Shown here one piece after another: positions 43,370-52,511 of a stretch of 64,000 bases of DNA. A program made the position numbers and the translations under genes. The DNA comes from Metabacillus litoralis (GTDB lineage: Bacteria > Bacillota > Bacilli > Bacillales > Bacillaceae). A model generated the notes under the pieces. That model was given only the letters and a program-made list of their open reading frames with translations. It was not told the origin of the DNA and did no database searches. Location: positions 1-64,000 of the forward strand of contig NZ_JAIVKL010000012.1 of NCBI RefSeq assembly GCF_020524045.1. The letters are read 5' to 3'. Positions within the stretch are counted from its first letter, which is position 1; every line of letters begins with the position of its first letter.

Positions 43370-43531
43370 AGCTGTTTTCGTATACTTTGTTGCTTTTTAA
43401 TACTTGTTGGAAACAGCACGATATAAAGTCTAGCGGCATCTTTTCTTCATAAAATAGTACCCTTATAGTGGAAAAACTCTGTTTTTACTCCAAATTTTGG
43501 TTACATAGCAACAATCGTTCAGAAAAGAGCC
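43370..43531. repeat. MITE-like element, family 2, with 8-bp target duplication
   Basis: 162 bp starting AGCTGTTTTCGTATACTTTG and ending CAATCGTTCAGAAAAGAGCC (inverted ends of about 23 bp, 16 matching), flanked by TTTGTTAA at 43362-43369 and 43532-43539. Its right flank is 10 bases from the mntD stop codon. Confidence 0.8.
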
Positions 43532-43540
43532 TTTGTTAAA

Positions 43541-44449
43541 CTACATTGTTGTTGTGGTTGAAGTAGTAGATGTTGTTTTTCTAAGTTTTTTCTGTGCTTG
43601 TTTTTTAGCAATGATTCCATGCTTTGGCGAAAACAAGAAGGCTAAAGCAAAAAGTACCCCTGTTGATGACGCCATCGCACCTGCAATAGACACATTTAAT
43701 AATGTAGCAACATAATACCCTGAAATGGCGGAAAACACACCTATCCCCGCACTTATAAACAACATATTCAGGAGTTTATCTGTTAATAAATAAGCTGTTG
43801 AAGCAGGAACAATTAACATCGCAACAACTAAAATCGCTCCAACACTGTCAAAGGAAGCAACAGTAGTAATAGAAAGCATTCCCATCTGTAGGTAATGGAT
43901 GAATAAAACAGGAATTCCTATTGCTACCGCCATTTCTGGATCAAAAGAGCTAATCTTAAATTCTTTATAAAAAAAGATGATGATCAGTAGGTTTACAAGA
44001 AATACAAATGAAAGTAGCCATACTGCTTTAGGACCTAAATCCATCCCAAACATCTCTACAGTATCCCATGGTATAAACGTAATTTCCCCCATTAAGGCGT
44101 GATCTACATCTAAGTGGATATTGCCTGCAAAAAGAGATAGCAAAACAACACCAACCGCAAATAAAGAAGTGAACACTATACCAATAGCTGCGTCTGCTTG
44201 AACTCCTTTTCCATTTAACACTTGAACTAGCAATGCTGTTAAAAGACCAACGACAACGGCCCCAATCAGTAACGCAGGCCCATCTAAGCTGCGACTTACC
44301 AAATAGCCACCGACAATTCCTAACAAAACAGTGTGTGATATAGCGTCAGCAAGCATGGCCATCTTTCTCAACACTAGGAAACATCCTATCATGGCACAAG
44401 TAATGCCCACTAACGAACCAGTAACGATTATCCATGCATCATATGACAT
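43541..44449 (-). CDS. mntD: Manganese ABC transporter permease MntD
   Basis: 302 residues with eight or nine helices of the ABC-3 (ZnuB/MntB) family; AMIGCFLVLRKMAMLADAISH near the N-terminus is the family signature. Last gene of mntABCD, overlapping mntC by one base. The C-terminal tail RKTTSTTSTTTTM is low-complexity and lies next to a MITE insertion; it may be a recent extension. Confidence 0.92.
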   Translation of the reverse strand: MSYDAWIIVTGSLVGITCAMIGCFLVLRKMAMLADAISHTVLLGIVGGYLVSRSLDGPALLIGAVVVGLLTALLVQVLNGKGVQADAAIGIVFTSLFAVGVVLLSLFAGNIHLDVDHALMGEITFIPWDTVEMFGMDLGPKAVWLLSFVFLVNLLIIIFFYKEFKISSFDPEMAVAIGIPVLFIHYLQMGMLSITTVASFDSVGAILVVAMLIVPASTAYLLTDKLLNMLFISAGIGVFSAISGYYVATLLNVSIAGAMASSTGVLFALAFLFSPKHGIIAKKQAQKKLRKTTSTTSTTTTM

Positions 44450-45756
44450 TACACCATCAGCCTCCTATTACTAATGTTAGCTGATCTTGGTATTAAAAGT
44501 GGTGATCTGTTGTGTGTGCGTAATAATTTCAAAAGTTGTTCTTTTGTTTCCTTTGAAATATTTTGGAGATTAAGATCATCACGTGTTTTTAATTCTAAAT
44601 GTGCAAATTCCATTTCATGCATTAAATACATTTCAAACAATCGTTGTCGTAAGACAAGTTCATATCCTGCTTCAATCCCTTTATCTGTCAGCATCCACGT
44701 ATTATTTTCTTCTTTTTTAATAAAACCTTTTTTATTTAATTCATTGTTAGAATGTTGAAAAAGACGAAGTGGTACCTTTCTTTTCTGTAGAATTTCTTCA
44801 TCAGTAATTCCTCGTAAATTTCCACCTTCTGCAATATCATATATACTAAGAAGCACTTGATCTACAGCTGTTTTTTTACGCAAAGATATTTGTTTCACTG
44901 CTTTAGCCAGTAATCCTCGATTTGGTGCAAATATTAGAGAAAGTAAAAACATAATTGTTGCAGCAATAATGATAAGAGGTCCTGTAGCCATGCCCTTCAT
45001 AATTGTGCTTAATAAAGTCCCTGCTACACCTGATAATCCACCAATTAATCCAGATATAATGATCATATAACTCAGTTTATCTGTCCAATAACGTGCACTA
45101 ATGGCAGGAGTGATTAACATGGCTGCCATCAAAACTACCCCAACTGTTTGTAATCCTATGACCACTGAGCAAACGATGAGCATTAATAGCAATCCATTAA
45201 AGAAACTAACAGGAATCCCAAGACCTTTGGCAAACTGAGGATCAAAGGTTAATAATTTAAATTCTTTATAAAAGATCGCAGTGATCACTAATAAAATGAA
45301 AGAGATAATCGAGATTAGTTGGACATCTGCTCCTACCATAGAAGCTGCCTGACCAAAGATAAAATCATCTAACCCACTTTGATTTCCTGAACCATTGTGT
45401 TGAATATAGGTTAATAACACAATGCCAAAACCAAAGAAGACTGAAATAATAATTCCCAATGCTGAGTCTTCTTTTATCCTTGAATGATTAATAATCATTT
45501 GAATAATAAAAGAAGAGATTAATGCTGCTATCGCAGCACCAACTAAAAACCAGATAAGCGACTTTGATCCATATATGAGAAAGGCAATACATACACCTGG
45601 CAATGCAGCATGTGCCATCGCATCTCCAATTAAACTTTGCTTTCTTAATAAGGTAAAACTTCCAACAACACCACTAGTTATTCCAAGAAGCATTGTTCCT
45701 AGTAAAACCCATTGTGTATTAGGGTTTTGTAGTTGTAATAATATGGATTCAATCAT
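44449..45756 (-). CDS. mntC: Manganese ABC transporter permease MntC with C-terminal winged-helix domain
   Basis: 435 residues. The first 290 form the ABC-3 membrane domain (GVVGSFTLLRKQSLIGDAMAHA signature). The last 130 are a soluble DtxR/MntR-like region: ITDEEILQKRKVPLRLFQHS, then ELNKKGFIKKEENNTWMLTDKG. B. subtilis MntC has the same length and layout. Whether the domain senses metal is unknown. Second permease of the mntABCD importer. Confidence 0.93.
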   Translation of the reverse strand: MIESILLQLQNPNTQWVLLGTMLLGITSGVVGSFTLLRKQSLIGDAMAHAALPGVCIAFLIYGSKSLIWFLVGAAIAALISSFIIQMIINHSRIKEDSALGIIISVFFGFGIVLLTYIQHNGSGNQSGLDDFIFGQAASMVGADVQLISIISFILLVITAIFYKEFKLLTFDPQFAKGLGIPVSFFNGLLLMLIVCSVVIGLQTVGVVLMAAMLITPAISARYWTDKLSYMIIISGLIGGLSGVAGTLLSTIMKGMATGPLIIIAATIMFLLSLIFAPNRGLLAKAVKQISLRKKTAVDQVLLSIYDIAEGGNLRGITDEEILQKRKVPLRLFQHSNNELNKKGFIKKEENNTWMLTDKGIEAGYELVLRQRLFEMYLMHEMEFAHLELKTRDDLNLQNISKETKEQLLKLLRTHNRSPLLIPRSANISNRRLMV

Positions 45757-45841
45757 TTTGCTTCACTCCTATTTTTTTTATGAAGCAGATGTGAAGGAAC
45801 TCCACATCCTTTGAGGATTTTTTTAAAAAAACTTTATAGCC

Positions 45842-46597
45842 TTAACTATTTTTTTCATCAACTAACAGGGATTTATCTTGTAAAAACGTTAATTTCCCAC
45901 CATAAGTTTTTTGTAAATTATCTATTGTAAATGTTTCTTTTGTTGTTCCAAAGGCAACTGTTCTCATATTCAACAGCAGCACCCAATCAAAATATTCATC
46001 AACAGTTTGTAAATCATGATGAACAACAAGTACTGTTTTTCCTTTTGCTTTTAATTCATTAAGAAGAGCAATAATCGCTTTCTCAGTTGCAGCATCAACA
46101 CCAACAAAAGGTTCATCCATAAAATACACATCAGCATCTTGAGCTAATGCTCTCGCTAAAAATACTCGCTGCTGTTGACCACCTGATAATTGACTAATTT
46201 GTCGATTTTCATATTCAAGCATACCTACTTTATTTAGACAATCTCTTGCAAATTCTACATCCTTTTTGCTAGGTCGTTTAAACCAACCAACATGACCATA
46301 CCTTCCCATCAGAACTACATCTAGTGCATTTGTTGGGAAATCCCAATCAACTGATCCTCTTTGCGGTACATAACCCACTCGCTTCCGACTTTTTTTGTAG
46401 TCATTTCCATAGATCTTTACCTCACCAGAAGCAGAAGGAATCAATCCCAGGATACCTTTAATTAACGTTGATTTACCTGCGCCATTCGGACCAATAATGC
46501 CAATTAACTTTCCTTCTGGAACTTCAAAACTTACCTCCTGAAGAACAGGCTTTTGATGATATGCGATTGTTAAATTCTCAACTTGGACAGGAAACAT
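45842..46597 (-). CDS. mntB: Manganese ABC transporter ATPase MntB
   Basis: 251 residues. Walker A GPNGAGKS (about 36-43), Q-loop GYVPQRGSVDWDFP, signature LSGGQQQR (about 138-145), Walker B VYFMDEPFVGVD, His switch VHHD. Powers MntC-MntD. It lies 235 bases after mntA, separated by a hairpin that may lower its expression relative to the binding protein. Confidence 0.95.
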   Translation of the reverse strand: MFPVQVENLTIAYHQKPVLQEVSFEVPEGKLIGIIGPNGAGKSTLIKGILGLIPSASGEVKIYGNDYKKSRKRVGYVPQRGSVDWDFPTNALDVVLMGRYGHVGWFKRPSKKDVEFARDCLNKVGMLEYENRQISQLSGGQQQRVFLARALAQDADVYFMDEPFVGVDAATEKAIIALLNELKAKGKTVLVVHHDLQTVDEYFDWVLLLNMRTVAFGTTKETFTIDNLQKTYGGKLTFLQDKSLLVDEKNS

Positions 46598-46761
46598 CTA
46601 TAAACACCAACCTTATTTTCTGTTTAGTGAAGACTCTGTTTCAGTAAAATTATTGCATTAAAATCGAACTTATATTAACGTCACAGAACTTAAATATCCT
46701 GATCGCTATGGTATAAATTAAATCAATGCAACAAATTACTTAGAATTGGTCTTTGGATAAC

Positions 46762-46802
46762 ATAAAGCTTTAGTAGAAAATGCAATTTCTCTAAAGCTTT
46801 AT
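46762..46802 (-). other. Intercistronic hairpin between mntA and mntB
   Basis: A perfect 12-bp stem ATAAAGCTTTAG / CTAAAGCTTTAT with a 17-base loop. There is no strong T-run, so it is more likely a stabiliser or partial attenuator than a full terminator. Confidence 0.6.
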
Positions 46803-46831
46803 ATTTATACATTTGTAAATATATATTTAAC

Positions 46832-47758
46832 TTATTTAAGAGACCCAACAATTGTGTCAACATTATGTTTAAACATCCCAAGATACGTTCCTTCTTCAGT
46901 GCCATCTTTACCCATTGCGTCAGAGAAAAGTTCCCCACCAATGACTACATCATGATTTTGTTTTTGAGCACCTTCGACTACAGCACTAATAGAATTTTCT
47001 GAAATACTACTTTCTACAAATACAGCTTTTATCTTCCGATCGACCAAGGTATCTACTAAAACTTGAACATCTCTCAAGCCATAGTCAGAATCCGTGCTCA
47101 GCCCCTGTAATCCCATAACCTCTAAGCCATAAGCGTGACCAAAGTATTTAAACGCATCATGAGCAGTAACTAACACACGACTTTCATCAGGAATTGTCTG
47201 GATTTGTTTCTTTGCATACTCATCCAACTCTTCTAGCTCTTTCTTGTAGTTTGTAGCATTTTCCTTAAAAAGCTCCTTATGATCTGGAGATAGCTTAGAA
47301 AGTTCCTGTTCAACAGCATCAACAACAACAATCCATGCTTGAATATCAAACCAAATATGTGGATCATGAGCATCTGAATCATCTGCTCCTAATAACATTT
47401 CTTCTGGGACAGAATCACCTACTGCAACAGTTGGTTTATCTTTTGACATCTTTTGAAAGATGGTATCCATTTTCCCTTCTAAATGAAGGCCATTATAAAA
47501 GATAATATCTGCTTCATCTAATTTTTTAATATCTCCTTGTGAAGCTTGATAAAGATGAGGATCAACACCAGGTCCCATTAATGACTCCACTTTTACCTTA
47601 TCTCCGCCTACATTTTTGACAACATCTGCAACTTGACCTGTTGTAGCTGTAACATTGATTTCATCTAAATCTTCAGTTGTTGTATCCTCACTATTACATC
47701 CTGCCAAAAGCCCTATTGCAACTATTGCTACAACTACACTCGTTAACCATTTTTTCAT
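46832..47758 (-). CDS. mntA: Manganese-binding lipoprotein MntA
   Basis: 308 residues from the ATG preceded by GGAGG at 8 bases (47758). Lipoprotein signal ends in LLAGC. Cluster 9 SBP with metal ligands in GVDPHLYQ, DPHIWFD, VTAHDAFKYFGHAYG (Glu/His/Asp set) and FVESSISE. It lacks the His-rich loop of the ZnuA-like protein at 39 kb, as expected for a Mn2+ binder. First gene of mntABCD. Confidence 0.95.
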   Translation of the reverse strand: MKKWLTSVVVAIVAIGLLAGCNSEDTTTEDLDEINVTATTGQVADVVKNVGGDKVKVESLMGPGVDPHLYQASQGDIKKLDEADIIFYNGLHLEGKMDTIFQKMSKDKPTVAVGDSVPEEMLLGADDSDAHDPHIWFDIQAWIVVVDAVEQELSKLSPDHKELFKENATNYKKELEELDEYAKKQIQTIPDESRVLVTAHDAFKYFGHAYGLEVMGLQGLSTDSDYGLRDVQVLVDTLVDRKIKAVFVESSISENSISAVVEGAQKQNHDVVIGGELFSDAMGKDGTEEGTYLGMFKHNVDTIVGSLK

Positions 47759-47923
47759 CTCTAATTCCTCCACTCATTTTTATTTAGCTTTGTTAGTTTT
47801 TTGTTGAATAGTCTACTTACAGGATAGATAACTAGACTTATTTATCCACTTTGGTCATTAACATAGCTATTTTTTAAGGTGTGAACTGTACTAGATAGAC
47901 AATAAATCTGTCTCTTTTTACAA

Positions 47924-48070
47924 GGCTAATTGTTAAACTTTTAGTATCGATTTCTGTTTCAATCAAATTCTCTTTCCGCTTGTAGAATAGACCCCCACTT
48001 AAAATGTTTAAGTATTCATTGGTTTTCAATCTCTAAACAAGCGTCACATGTCCTAAGCTACGACAAATAA
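47924..48070. repeat. Possible decayed family 1 MITE-like sequence
   Basis: GGCTAATTGTTAAACTTTTAG followed by GATTTCTGTTTCAATCAAATTC resembles the first 50 bases of family 1, but the remainder is not alignable by eye. It lies in the 47759-48917 gap, which also holds an MntR-like site, an intact family 2 MITE, a short open frame at about 48582-48722 and a strong terminator. Confidence 0.35.
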
Positions 48071-48200
48071 ATATCCCTTGTTTTAGAAATTGTTCAGGCT
48101 GTTTAGTTAACAGAACCTATAACAAAAGTAGTTTATGATCTATATGTAGGATATGTGCCAATGTTTTAGTTTATATCACTTTTTGTTTATCAAACTAAAA

Positions 48201-48220
48201 AAGTTTCCTTAGTACAAAAA
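48201..48220 (-). promoter_or_regulatory. MntR-like operator
   Basis: On the minus strand TTTTGTACTAAGGAAACTTT; 16 of 20 positions agree with the B. subtilis mntA/mntH site as I recall it. It is about 440 bases upstream of mntA, much farther than usual, and a TTGTAC...TTTGAT promoter could overlap it. Confidence 0.4.
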
Positions 48221-48415
48221 TAATGGATCGATCCATACTTGTCAACTTTATATTTTAATAATTTCATAACATAGTCACTTTTTAAGGTTCTTTCAAAGTT
48301 TATGGCTCGAATCATTCAATTGATGGTTCTTTCCTATAAGCAAAAGCTTTCACAAAGTAATCTTTAAAACAAGGTTATGTTAAAGCTCAATAATGTTTTT
48401 TAGTCCTTTGTGAAA

Positions 48416-48574
48416 GGCTCTTTTCTGAATGATTGTTGCTAATTGACGTATTTCTCTGTTAGAAACAGTGTTTTCATTGCATAAATAGTACTATTCTAAA
48501 GAAAAGATGCCACTAGACTTTATATAGTGCTTTTTCCAAAGTATTAAAAAGCAACAAAGTATACGAAAACAGCC
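48416..48574. repeat. MITE-like element, family 2, with perfect 8-bp target duplication
   Basis: 159 bp starting GGCTCTTTTCTGAATGATTG and ending AAGTATACGAAAACAGCC, flanked by TTGTGAAA at 48408-48415 and 48575-48582. It has no coding capacity. This is the best-preserved copy in the window. Confidence 0.88.
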
Positions 48575-48668
48575 TTGTGAAATGAAACTCCATCATCACA
48601 TTGGGAAACTTTCAGCCGCACAGCTAGCAAGAAGTCTCGCCATCCTAGGAATTTTTGAAGAGTTATGC

Positions 48669-48726
48669 AAAAAAAAGAGTCTAGCTCAAGTACGTGTTTA
48701 TCCAAACACATACATGAGTTAGACTC
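48669..48726 (-). terminator. Strong terminator downstream of the men operon
   Basis: GAGTCTAACTCATGTATGTG and CACGTACTTGAGCTAGACTC pair on the minus strand, followed by T8. It lies about 190 bases past menC; nothing else in between needs it. Confidence 0.85.
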
Positions 48727-48917
48727 AGGAAATAGGAGCAGAAAGAGAAACTTATTTCATTATTTTTGAAAAAGATTCTTCTTCCTACTCATTATAATTC
48801 GCTGTAAGGGAAACTTACTAATCGATAAAAACGAGTTTTGGTCAGAAATATATAATATAAAATTCAATTTTGGTTTTAAAGAAAATTCAATTTTATAAGC
48901 AATTTTTCAGCCAAAAA

Positions 48918-50042
48918 TCATTTTTCTATATCATCAGGATCAATGATTATCAAAGATTTCCGAAGTTTCTTAATAACTTCCATATTCACCTTAAATCCAA
49001 TACCTATTTGTTTTGGGACATTTATCATCCCGTTTTCTGCTTTGATTTCTGGTTGAACAAGATCTTCTTCCCAATACCTTGTGGAAGAAGAAATATCCCC
49101 AGGAATTGTGAAATTAGCTAATGATGCTAAAGCAATATTATGGGCACGAGATATACCTGTTTCTAACATCCCACCACACCAAACAGGAATACTTCTTTTT
49201 TGACATAGATCATGTATTTTCTTGGACTCAGTTAATCCACCTACTCTGCCTGGTTTTATATTAATCACTCTACAACTTCCTAATTCAATTGCCTGTTTTG
49301 CATCTTCACTACTCACAATACTTTCATCAAGACAAATTGGCGTTTTTAGTTTTTCTTGAAGCTTAGCATGATCAATAATATCATCTGATCCAAGTGGCTG
49401 TTCGATCATCATCAACTGAAATTGATCAAGCTCTTTTAGTCTATCAACATCTTTTAATGTATAAGCAGAATTAGCATCTGCCATTAAAGGTAAGTTAGGA
49501 AAATGTTTTTTGATATCCTCAATGATCTTAATATCCTGTTTTGGAGAAATTTTAATTTTAAAACGTTTATATCCTTCCTCAACATAACAACTAATTTGCT
49601 CAATCATGTTTGGTGTTGAGGAAATTCCAATAACTACGCCACAATCAATGACTTCTTTTGTGCCGCCCAAAGCCATTGATAGTGATATTTTCTGTTTTTT
49701 GGCATAAAGATCCCAAATTGCTGCTTCAATAGATGCTTTAGCCATATTATTACGTTTTATTTTCTTGAAAATATTCTGTAAATCATCTGGGTGATTTATA
49801 GTCTGTTTCACAATTAAAGGAATTAATATATCTTTTAAAAGATGGAGGCTAGTAAAAATTGTTTCCTCTGTATACCATGGTGTAGAAAAGGCAACTACCT
49901 CACCCCATCCTGTAAATCCTTCTTCGTCAATTACTTCAACAAGTATGCTTTCACGATTTGTGACATGGCCAATACTCGAAGTAAATGGAGTTTTTAAGTT
50001 TTGAGTAATCGTATGTAATATGACTTGTTTAATTTTTATCAT
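48918..50042 (-). CDS. menC: o-Succinylbenzoate synthase
   Basis: 374 residues, enolase superfamily (NSAR/OSBS type). Catalytic Lys pair in RFKIKISP (about 163-170) and NIKPGRVGG (about 260-268); metal ligands in LMADANSAYT, MIEQPLGSDD and CLDESI. Dehydrates SHCHC to o-succinylbenzoate. Last gene of the men operon; overlaps menE by 14 bases. Confidence 0.94.
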   Translation of the reverse strand: MIKIKQVILHTITQNLKTPFTSSIGHVTNRESILVEVIDEEGFTGWGEVVAFSTPWYTEETIFTSLHLLKDILIPLIVKQTINHPDDLQNIFKKIKRNNMAKASIEAAIWDLYAKKQKISLSMALGGTKEVIDCGVVIGISSTPNMIEQISCYVEEGYKRFKIKISPKQDIKIIEDIKKHFPNLPLMADANSAYTLKDVDRLKELDQFQLMMIEQPLGSDDIIDHAKLQEKLKTPICLDESIVSSEDAKQAIELGSCRVINIKPGRVGGLTESKKIHDLCQKRSIPVWCGGMLETGISRAHNIALASLANFTIPGDISSSTRYWEEDLVQPEIKAENGMINVPKQIGIGFKVNMEVIKKLRKSLIIIDPDDIEK

Positions 50043-51516
50043 ATCTCATATCCTTTAATGATTCTTTTAGCATTCTACGAAGTAATTTATTTGAAGAATT
50101 CCTAGGAAGCTCATTCATCCTTGTGATCTCTTTAGGTATTTTATATGATGCCAAATGTTTAGAGCAATGATTCTGTAATTCTTCCTTGCTAATTTGCTCC
50201 TTCAAAACAACAAATGCATGAGGAACCTCTCCCCATTTATTATCGATCATCCCTATTACACCTGCATCAGTGACATAGGGATGTGACAACAAAACAGCTT
50301 CAATTTCTGCAGGATACACATTTTCTCCACCAGAAATAATTAAATCGGATCGCCGATCTAGAACAAATAAAAAACCATCTTTATCTTTAAATCCTATATC
50401 ACCCGTATGAAGCCAGTTGTTTGATAGCGAATCAGCTGTAGCTTCTTGTCTATTCCAATAGCCTTTTGTCACATTTGGTCCTTTAACAAGAATTTCTCCT
50501 TCTTCATTTGCCCTACATTCCTTACCATTTTTCTCGATTTTGATTTCACATGAAAATAACGGCTTACCAGCTGATCCTAATTTTTCAAGACTATATTCAG
50601 GTGACAATGTTGCAATTTGTGAAGCCGTTTCCGTCATACCATATGTTTGAAAAACTGGTATCTCTCGGTCAATACATTGAGTCAGAATTGATTTAGGAAC
50701 AGGACCGCCTCCAGCTAACATACACCGAAAGCTTGATGGGTATTTTTTGGAGCCTAGATGTTCTAGCATTTGTTGCAGCATCGTTGTTACAACTGATACA
50801 ATAGTTACTTTTTCGTTTAATATGGCTTCATTCATACTCTTCGCATCAAAACGTTCATGTAATACAATACTTGTACCATATATCACACTTCGAATGGTGA
50901 TGGATAGACCACTAATATGAAAAAGAGGTACTGCTAATAACCATCGATCATTCATCTGCAAACCTAGATTTAACGCAGATCCTATTGCACTAGACCAGTG
51001 ATTACCAAAGGTTTGCAATACCCCCTTTGGATTACCTGTTGTTCCAGAAGTATACATAATTGTTGCGACCTGATTAAATGTATAGTCTTGAACAGCATTT
51101 ACATTACCTACTGATTTTTCTTTAGTAGATCGTTGCTCACTTATAATAATTGGTAAAGCCCGATCAATTTCTTCAACTTTATGTTTTAAATCTTCATTAC
51201 ATATTAAGTGGGTAGCTTCTGCATCAGTAACTTGCCATGCTAATTCTTGATTAGATAGGCGTGTATTCAATAAAACAGCAGTTGCACCTATTGCAAAAAG
51301 CGCATGAATTGTTTCGATCATTTCAATACTATTCTTCATTAATACCGCAACATGTTGTCCTTTTTGAATATGTATAGATAAAAAGTAATTAACTCGTTGT
51401 TGAACATTTTCATAAAGTTGTCCGTATGTAATTTCTTTTGTTTTTGTTTTAATTGCTAATCTCTTGGGTGTTAATTCTGCTCGTTGTTTTAACCAATTAG
51501 GCATAGATTGATCCAT
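50029..51516 (-). CDS. menE: o-Succinylbenzoate-CoA ligase
   Basis: 495 residues from the ATG at 51516 (GGAGGG 8 bases upstream), not the longer frame six codons out. ANL-superfamily adenylate-forming enzyme: P-loop YTSGTTGNPKG (about 160-170), core motif TGDIGFKDKDGF, and hinge DRRSDLIISGGENVYP. Activates OSB with CoA and ATP. It is separated from menB by a hairpin, so it may have lower or separate expression. Confidence 0.95.
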   Translation of the reverse strand: MDQSMPNWLKQRAELTPKRLAIKTKTKEITYGQLYENVQQRVNYFLSIHIQKGQHVAVLMKNSIEMIETIHALFAIGATAVLLNTRLSNQELAWQVTDAEATHLICNEDLKHKVEEIDRALPIIISEQRSTKEKSVGNVNAVQDYTFNQVATIMYTSGTTGNPKGVLQTFGNHWSSAIGSALNLGLQMNDRWLLAVPLFHISGLSITIRSVIYGTSIVLHERFDAKSMNEAILNEKVTIVSVVTTMLQQMLEHLGSKKYPSSFRCMLAGGGPVPKSILTQCIDREIPVFQTYGMTETASQIATLSPEYSLEKLGSAGKPLFSCEIKIEKNGKECRANEEGEILVKGPNVTKGYWNRQEATADSLSNNWLHTGDIGFKDKDGFLFVLDRRSDLIISGGENVYPAEIEAVLLSHPYVTDAGVIGMIDNKWGEVPHAFVVLKEQISKEELQNHCSKHLASYKIPKEITRMNELPRNSSNKLLRRMLKESLKDMRYDKN

Positions 51517-51540
51517 TATTAGCCCTCCAAACATGAATAA

Positions 51541-51576
51541 AAACAGCCTGATGAGTTTGTATCATCAAGCTGTTTT
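51541..51576 (-). terminator. Internal terminator or attenuator between menB and menE
   Basis: AACAGCTTGATGA / TCATCAGGCTGTT stem with T5 on the minus strand, inside the men operon just before menE. Confidence 0.65.
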
Positions 51577-51680
51577 TTGTTGTCTTTGGTTATGCTTACT
51601 CACCTGTTGATTGGTTATCTTTAAAAGCTTTACCAATTGACTAACAGCAAGTTACCACGTGCTTTACCAATGACATATTT

Positions 51681-52499
51681 TTAAGGAAAACGTGGGAATT
51701 GCTTAAAGTCTGGATCACGTTTGTCTTTAAATGCATCGCGTCCCTCTTTAGCTTCATCTGTTGTGTAATAGAGCAATGTAGCATCTCCAGCAAATTGCTG
51801 AATACCAGCAAGACCATCTGTATCAGCATTAAATGCTGCTTTTAAGAAGCGAATAGCTGTTGGACTTTTTTCTAGGATTTCTTCACACCATTGAACCGTT
51901 TCTTCTTCTAATTTTTCTAATGGTACAACTGTATTAACTAATCCCATGTCCAATGCTTCTTGTGCATTATATTGTCTACATAAGAACCAAATTTCACGCG
52001 CTTTTTTATGGCCTACGATACGCGCTAGATATCCTGAACCATAACCAGCATCAAAGCTACCAACCTTTGGACCAGTTTGTCCAAACACTGCATTATCTGC
52101 TGCAATTGTTAGATCACAAACAATGTGAAGAACATGACCGCCACCAATAGCATATCCTGCAACCATAGCAATAACAGGCTTTGGAATAACACGAATTAAT
52201 CTTTGTAAATCTAGAACATTTAATCGTGGAATTTGATCGTCTCCAACATATCCACCATGACCTCTAACCTTTTGATCTCCACCTGAACAAAACGCTTTTC
52301 CACCTTCACCTGTTAAAATGATTACGCCTACGTTTTGATCATCTCTAGCATAAGCAAATGCATCAATTAATTCCATTACCGTTTTTGGAGTAAATGCATT
52401 ATGTACATGAGGACGATTAATTGAGATTTTTGCTATACCATTATATGTTTGATAAAGAATTTCTTCATACTTTCTTTCTGAAACCCATTCAATTGCCAT
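51681..52499 (-). CDS. menB: 1,4-Dihydroxy-2-naphthoyl-CoA synthase
   Basis: 272 residues, crotonase fold. [14 protein letters not shown] and [20 protein letters not shown] form the oxyanion hole and CoA site; [19 protein letters not shown] is the MenB-type catalytic segment. Cyclises OSB-CoA to DHNA-CoA. Strong RBS AGGAGGAAATAGAA, 12 bases after menH. Confidence 0.97.
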   Translation of the reverse strand: MAIEWVSERKYEEILYQTYNGIAKISINRPHVHNAFTPKTVMELIDAFAYARDDQNVGVIILTGEGGKAFCSGGDQKVRGHGGYVGDDQIPRLNVLDLQRLIRVIPKPVIAMVAGYAIGGGHVLHIVCDLTIAADNAVFGQTGPKVGSFDAGYGSGYLARIVGHKKAREIWFLCRQYNAQEALDMGLVNTVVPLEKLEEETVQWCEEILEKSPTAIRFLKAAFNADTDGLAGIQQFAGDATLLYYTTDEAKEGRDAFKDKRDPDFKQFPRFP

Positions 52500-52511
52500 T
52501 TCTATTTCCTC

